A stretch of DNA of 20,424 nucleotides, from assembly GCA_029858925.1 (NCBI GenBank), contig JAOUEB010000002.1:1-20424 (forward strand). Direction: 5' to 3'. This stretch comes from Nitrospira sp. GTDB lineage: Bacteria; Nitrospirota; Nitrospiria; Nitrospirales; Nitrospiraceae. Positions 16,298 through 20,424 of the stretch are shown here, piece by piece. The translations under genes were made by a program, and so were the position numbers. Within the stretch, counting starts at the first letter, position 1, and every line of letters begins with the position of its first letter. The notes under the pieces were generated by a model. It did no database searches. It was not told the origin of the DNA and saw nothing but the letters and a program-made list of their open reading frames with translations.

Positions 16298-17017
16298 TTA
16301 GGCCTTATGCAATCCGCATTCTGTTTTCGCACTCCCCTGCCAGCGACCGGAACGGGGATCCTCGCCAGGCATGACCGGCTTCGTGCAATGGGTGCACCCG
16401 ATACTGGGATAATGCCGATCGTGAAGCGGGTTATAGGGAACCTCGTAAACCTTGATGTAGGTCCATACATCGGCCCACGTCCAGCGCGCCAAGGGATTCA
16501 CTTTCACAAGACCAAACTTGGCATCCCACTCGATCAACCCAGCGTTGGCCCTGGTGGGCGCTTGGTCCCGCCGGATGCCGGTGATCCAGGCATCGTACCC
16601 TTGTAAGACACGGGCCAACGGCTCAACCTTCCGCAATTGGCAGCATCGATCTGGTTCGCTGACCCAAAGGACATCGCCGTATTGTCGAGCTTGTTGCTCT
16701 GGTGTGAGTAGCGATTTCACCTGGATCACTTGCGCCGGCCTCAACTGGTACCGCTCGATAATACGATCCCGAGTCGCATAGGTTTCCGGGAAGAGAAAAT
16801 CAGTGTCCAGATAGAAGAGCGGCACGCTCGGATTGATCCGATGGACCATATCAACCAATACGACATCTTCCGCTCCAAAACTACATGCCAGGACAATCTT
16901 TGGGGCGTAGCGCGGGAGGACTGCCGCCAGCACGCCCTGAGGCTGCTGCGATTCGAGCGAATCACTCCATCCCTTGAGATCGGCCATCGATCCGGCCCCA
17001 CCGTTTGACGCCATCAT
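16298..17017 (-). CDS. cysH: Adenylyl-sulfate (APS) reductase, assimilatory
   Basis: The enzyme reduces APS to sulfite and AMP using thioredoxin or glutathione. The 239-residue product (ATG 17017) has the PP-loop-like SFGAEDVVLVD near 46-56, the LDTDFLFPETY block near 70-80, and a C-terminal ECGLH with the catalytic Cys234. It also carries Cys125-Cys126 with Lys four on, and GCTHCT with Cys208 and Cys211. These four cysteines bind the [4Fe-4S] cluster that marks APS-using rather than PAPS-using enzymes. This fits the degenerate APS kinase downstream. It follows the reductase gene by 15 bases. A TTG one codon earlier and ATGs at 17014 and 16987 are alternative starts. Confidence 0.94.
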   Translation of the reverse strand: MMASNGGAGSMADLKGWSDSLESQQPQGVLAAVLPRYAPKIVLACSFGAEDVVLVDMVHRINPSVPLFYLDTDFLFPETYATRDRIIERYQLRPAQVIQVKSLLTPEQQARQYGDVLWVSEPDRCCQLRKVEPLARVLQGYDAWITGIRRDQAPTRANAGLIEWDAKFGLVKVNPLARWTWADVWTYIKVYEVPYNPLHDRHYPSIGCTHCTKPVMPGEDPRSGRWQGSAKTECGLHKA

Positions 17018-17032
17018 CAACCTGACTTTCTC

Positions 17033-19522
17033 TTACTCCCCGACCTTTTCGACCAGCACTCGATAGTGCGTGGCGTCTAATTCCAACGCCTCTTGCAGCA
17101 ACACTTTGTGGCCATCGTTCTTAAGGCTCATCGGCACGTTTTTAATTGGCTCGCCCGCATCCAGCCAGACTTCCAGCTGCTCGCCGGCATCCATCATTTC
17201 CAATTTCAGCTTCGTCTTCACATAATTGAGCGGGCAGGCCACGCCACGCAAGTCGTATACCGGCGCGCCGGTCTGAACAGGAGCGGCCGTTGCCACCTCG
17301 ACCGGCGCCGGTGCCGGCGGTGGTGGAGCCTGTACTTCCTGCACTGCAGCCAACTTCAGATCCTTGCCCATTTGTTCTGTCGCCGCCCGGCAGGCATCGA
17401 CGAATCCTTTGGCAAAGGCCATCTTCTCCCGCGCCGATATCTCCGTCGTCTCCTTGGGGCCGAGATCACCCACGGTCTTATTCAAATTCCGGTAGATCGG
17501 GGATACCGTGCCCTTTTGAGCAATTCGGCTGTCAAACTCGATAAAGGTTTCAGAATCGGTCGATGGCTCAAGCCCCTCCGTCACCAGCAAGGCTTTCGCT
17601 GCCGCCAGCACCGCACGGTACGACTTGTTGACGGAGACGGAATACTGGTGGTTGTCCACCAGGAGCTTCGCCTGGTAGAGTTCTTGGTCTGCTTCGAGGA
17701 TGCCGTTTTCTATCATTTCCAGAGCCCCGCCGGCGCACTCGCCCGGTCCAAGATCTTCGAGGATAAACTCTTCCTCTCCCTCCCAGTCGTAGTAGAAGGT
17801 CGGATCGTCTTCATAGGCTGGAACGATCGTGTAGGGAATCAATTCGTCTTTTAATTTGTTTTTTCCCACACGAATGATGAAGCCAGGAAGGCCTTCATTC
17901 GCCAAGCGGTCGCGCCGATAGACGTCCATCAAATGAGTAAGCGCCGCCGGCACGGCTTTAGCCGGCAGCTTGACCGTCATCTGGCCGATGCGGGGCGTGC
18001 CGTTGACGGAGCCGCCCAGGTGCAGCTCATAGTGCGGGGCGACATGGTTGCCCAGGCGTTTGCCGACTCCGTGCAGACCGATCGTGGAAATGTGGTGCTG
18101 CGCGCAGGAGTTGTGGCAGCCGCTGATTTTCACATCGACGCCCGCTAAATCCTCCGGTACTCGGCCGGGCGGAAAGACCTCGGCCAGCGCGCGCGCCAAC
18201 CCCTTGGAAGAGGTGATGCCCAATCCGCAGGTATCGGTGCCGGGGCAGGCGATGATATCCTCCACCAACTCGGCTCCCGGATCGGCCAAGCCGTGCAAGG
18301 ATAAGTCGTCGTAGAGGGCCTCAACACGGTCTTCTGGAACCCATCGGATAACGAGGTTCTGATTGATGGTCGTCCTGAGATTGCCGTTGGAATAGCGCTC
18401 CGCAAGGTCGGCCACAAACAGCATTTGCTCCGACGTAATGTCGCCCATAAAAAGCTTGATGGCCGCCGTGACGTATCCCTCTTGCTTCTGGGGCACCACG
18501 TTCGTCCGTTTCCACATTTGTAATGGTGTTTCATGCCCGATGTGACCGGCATGTCCATGTCCGTTCGCCGCAGCAGGGCCCGATCCGTTTCTGGTCGGCA
18601 TGATAAGCACCGGCGGCTCATCGTGATGTTGGAGAAGCCGGATCGGCTCAGGCTTGGGCAGACTGTGGCCCATTGAGGCATAGGCCGCTTCCCATCTGCG
18701 CTTGAATTCTTCAAATCCCAGCTTGTCGATGACGAACTTCAGACGAGCTTTGTTCCTGTTCTTCCGGTTCCCGAGCGTGTCGAACACTTTGATGACGGCT
18801 TCAATGCTCGGAATCAGCTCGTCCATCGGCGTAAACTCCCGCAAGAGTTGCGCAACGCGCGGCGCGGACCCCAGCCCACCGCCGGCCACCATACGAAAGC
18901 CGATGGCTCCGTCTGTTCGCGTCACGGCCAACAAGCCAATGTCATGGATAGGAGTCAGGGCGCAATCGTGCGCGCATCCCGAGAAGGCGATCTTAAACTT
19001 CCTCGGCAAACTCTGGTTGAGCGAATTGCGCAGGAGATGATAGGCCACCGTCTTCGCATAGGGCGTGACATCAAAGACTTCACCCCGGCAGACACCGGCC
19101 AAATGGCAAGCCGTCACGTTGCGGACCGTATTGGCGCAGGCCTCCCTCGTCGTCAACCCGACTTCGGCCAAGCCGCGCATGATCGTCGGCACATCCTTCA
19201 GCTCGACGAAATGCAATTGGATGTCCTGACGCGTTGTGACATGACCGACGGCGGTGGCGTGGCGATCGGTTAGTTCCGCGACTCGGCGAAGCTGATTGGC
19301 GGAAATCCCTCCGAACGGAATCTTGATCCGGACCATCTGCACACCGGGTTGCCGCTGTCCATAAATCCCGTGCTGCAAGCGGAACGGCCTGAAGAGGTCG
19401 GAGGAACCTTCGCCGGCAAGCAACCGCATGGCCTCGGCTTCGAAGGTTTCGATTTCCTCCGCAATGGCGGATGGAATAGGAGCGGTCTTGATGTCTGCTG
19501 GTTGGAGCCGTTGGGGAGTCAT
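17033..19522 (-). CDS. Siroheme sulfite/nitrite reductase fused to HEPN-like and TusA-like domains
   Basis: The enzyme should reduce sulfite to sulfide by six electrons; nitrite is the other family substrate. The 829-residue protein has two homologous halves. Each carries a full siroheme/[4Fe-4S] ligand set: Cys139/145 with Cys183/187, and Cys426/432 with Cys469/473 (C-x5-C then C-x3-C). A Gly/His-rich linker (about 312-330) separates them. Residues about 575-720 form an all-helical HEPN-like region starting near DWEGEEEF and GECAGG. A Pro-rich linker (732-751) leads to a TusA-type sulfur-carrier domain (about 755-829) with Cys763 in RGVACPLNYVK. The ATG has an AGGAG site 9 bases upstream. 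It is 71 bases after the rrf2 gene and heads the cys genes. Confidence 0.9.
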   Translation of the reverse strand: MTPQRLQPADIKTAPIPSAIAEEIETFEAEAMRLLAGEGSSDLFRPFRLQHGIYGQRQPGVQMVRIKIPFGGISANQLRRVAELTDRHATAVGHVTTRQDIQLHFVELKDVPTIMRGLAEVGLTTREACANTVRNVTACHLAGVCRGEVFDVTPYAKTVAYHLLRNSLNQSLPRKFKIAFSGCAHDCALTPIHDIGLLAVTRTDGAIGFRMVAGGGLGSAPRVAQLLREFTPMDELIPSIEAVIKVFDTLGNRKNRNKARLKFVIDKLGFEEFKRRWEAAYASMGHSLPKPEPIRLLQHHDEPPVLIMPTRNGSGPAAANGHGHAGHIGHETPLQMWKRTNVVPQKQEGYVTAAIKLFMGDITSEQMLFVADLAERYSNGNLRTTINQNLVIRWVPEDRVEALYDDLSLHGLADPGAELVEDIIACPGTDTCGLGITSSKGLARALAEVFPPGRVPEDLAGVDVKISGCHNSCAQHHISTIGLHGVGKRLGNHVAPHYELHLGGSVNGTPRIGQMTVKLPAKAVPAALTHLMDVYRRDRLANEGLPGFIIRVGKNKLKDELIPYTIVPAYEDDPTFYYDWEGEEEFILEDLGPGECAGGALEMIENGILEADQELYQAKLLVDNHQYSVSVNKSYRAVLAAAKALLVTEGLEPSTDSETFIEFDSRIAQKGTVSPIYRNLNKTVGDLGPKETTEISAREKMAFAKGFVDACRAATEQMGKDLKLAAVQEVQAPPPPAPAPVEVATAAPVQTGAPVYDLRGVACPLNYVKTKLKLEMMDAGEQLEVWLDAGEPIKNVPMSLKNDGHKVLLQEALELDATHYRVLVEKVGE

Positions 19523-19593
19523 GGCCGCATCTCCTCTCGCTGACGTTCAGGCAGAAACACTCGTTGCTGAACGCAATTCCCAGTCTTCATTCC

Positions 19594-20043
19594 TTAGATG
19601 TGGTACATCGGATTACGGTGCTCTTCGATCGCGCGCTGACGTCCGGCTAACTCCGTGATCGTGATTCGATGGAGCACCTGGTGCTCGGCTTCAGCCACTT
19701 GCTTCCAGACATGTCCAAGCAACAGTTCTTGCTCGGGCAGATGCCGGTCGAGCGGCGAGTCTCGATGGACGGCATGATGAAGCACCGGTCCATCCAATAC
19801 TTCGAGAATATCCGCAACCGAAAGAGAGGACGGCTCTTTCAGCAGCAAATAGCCGCCTTGCGCGCCCCGGAGACTATCAATAAGCCCAGCCTTCTTCAAG
19901 GAATGGAGGACCTGCTCCAGAAATTTGATCGGAATCGCTTGCCGTTTTGCAATGGCCCTGGCCTGAACTGGAGCATCCTTCCCATTCATTGCCAGATCAA
20001 TAACTGCCATGATTCCATACGTTGCGCGTCGAGACACTTTCAT
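19594..20043 (-). CDS. Rrf2-family transcriptional regulator
   Basis: The 149-residue protein has the family's N-terminal winged helix: MKVSRRATYGIMAVIDLA, then IAKRQAIPIKFLEQVLHSLKKAGLI and the wing motif SLRGAQGGYLL at about 57-67, followed by the ADILEVLDG helix at 77-85. It has no cysteine, so it lacks the Fe-S cluster seen in IscR and NsrR. This is like CymR, the Bacillus cysteine-metabolism repressor, though that likeness is inference. It is encoded just ahead of the sulfite reductase, cysH, cysD and cysN on the same strand and probably controls them and itself in response to sulfur or cysteine status. The ribosome site is weak (CTAAAGA). Confidence 0.92.
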   Translation of the reverse strand: MKVSRRATYGIMAVIDLAMNGKDAPVQARAIAKRQAIPIKFLEQVLHSLKKAGLIDSLRGAQGGYLLLKEPSSLSVADILEVLDGPVLHHAVHRDSPLDRHLPEQELLLGHVWKQVAEAEHQVLHRITITELAGRQRAIEEHRNPMYHI

Positions 20044-20051
20044 TCTTTAGT

Positions 20052-20065
20052 ATTCCCGTAGGAAT
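20052..20065. promoter_or_regulatory. Inverted repeat at the start of rrf2 transcription, candidate operator
   Basis: ATTCC-CGTA-GGAAT is a perfect 5-bp inverted repeat with a 4-base spacer. It lies just downstream of the -10 box at 20074-20079, at or right after the expected transcription start, where a bound regulator would block transcription. GGAATT is also, as I recall, part of CymR-type sites. GGAAT occurs twice more in the gap before the sulfite reductase gene. Confidence 0.45.
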
Positions 20066-20073
20066 TAGGTCAA

Positions 20074-20103
20074 CGTATACCTCTTTCTGACTGTCGCTGT
20101 CAA
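20074..20103 (-). promoter_or_regulatory. Candidate sigma70 promoter of the rrf2-sulfate operon
   Basis: A perfect TTGACA (20098-20103) and TATACG (20074-20079) are separated by 18 bases on the minus strand. The predicted transcription start near 20067 gives a leader of about 25 bases before the rrf2 ATG at 20043. This is the best promoter match in the window. Confidence 0.6.
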
Positions 20104-20424
20104 CTCTGCCATTTATGGCTATGAATTATGACTTGTCTTACAGCAATCACCTGTCTTTGCACGCCAAGACACAGCCGATCCGCTGTTCCATTTTCTTTGT
20201 CGCTCGCATCTCGTGAAAGGTGTCTCGCTGAGGACAAGAGCTGACAGCTGATGGCGCATAGCACGGGACTGAGCCGGACAGTTGTGAATTGACAACGCTG
20301 AGGTACATCTGAAAACTCTCCACTCAAGACTCATATGCTTAATCTGCTTCGGCCATAGGCCACAGGCCCTTTCTACCGACCGACGCTCGCGTCACCCGCT
20401 CGGCCGACGGTGCGAGGCGGACGG
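20104..20424. other. Right-end stretch with no supported gene
   Basis: About 320 bases show no coding region I can support. Short frames on both strands lack ribosome sites or recognisable protein features. A small inverted repeat GTTGT-N6-ACAAC is at 20281-20296. A minus-strand frame that is open from the window edge and stops at TAA 20339 could be the last 28 codons of a gene outside the window, but another frame is equally open to a stop near 20375, so neither is called. Confidence 0.5.

Noticed and set aside
20100..20327. 75- and 71-codon minus-strand frames upstream of rrf2
   Set aside because: Overlapping short frames in different phases, with no ribosome site or recognisable protein features; they also cover the rrf2 promoter.

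Overview
The window is a dense, GC-rich bacterial chromosome segment, and every gene I can support lies on the minus strand. Gene content and order, the non-photosynthetic zinc-ribbon PCP_red protein, the Fe-S style sulfate-assimilation set and a palindromic intergenic element suggest Nitrospira or a close relative (phylum Nitrospirota). That assignment rests on recalled gene neighbourhoods and protein style, not on a search, so I hold it at moderate confidence. No tRNA, rRNA, CRISPR array, IS element or phage gene was seen.

Region 1 (1-7841) is one long operon read right to left: pheA, hisC, aroF, tyrA, aroA, cmk, plsC, rpsA. It covers DAHP synthase, EPSP synthase, both prephenate branches and an aminotransferase, so it supplies Phe and Tyr. 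It then runs into nucleotide, phospholipid and ribosome genes, a coupling seen in many bacteria. rpsA leaves the window at position 1 with its C-terminal part missing.

Region 2 (7842-10914) is yebC, ruvA, a small secreted Cys-rich protein gene, and ruvB. The Holliday-junction motor is split by a gene with a signal peptide and a tandem four-cysteine repeat, and no ruvC is present. Next to it (10914-11450) lies a decayed gene for a small multi-helix membrane protein, with in-frame stops and a frameshift.

Region 3 (11452-12295) is a single gene with its own candidate promoter and a strong hairpin terminator. It encodes an N-terminal zinc ribbon and two PCP_red-type domains.

Region 4 (12401-20103) is a sulfate-assimilation operon. 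An Rrf2-family regulator with a good promoter and a palindrome at the predicted start of transcription is followed by a sulfite/nitrite reductase fused to HEPN-like and TusA-like domains. Then come cysH (APS reductase with Fe-S ligands), a TrpD2/YbiB-like gene, cysD and cysN(C). The chain reads sulfate to APS (CysDN), APS to sulfite (CysH), sulfite to sulfide (the reductase), with TusA as a possible built-in sulfur carrier. Three parts depart from the textbook: CysD carries the CC...CxxC cysteine set typical of APS reductase, the APS-kinase domain on CysN looks degenerate and shortened, and both halves of the reductase carry complete siroheme/[4Fe-4S] ligand motifs. A 121-bp imperfect palindrome sits between cysD and cysN. 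The right end (20104-20424) has no gene I can support.
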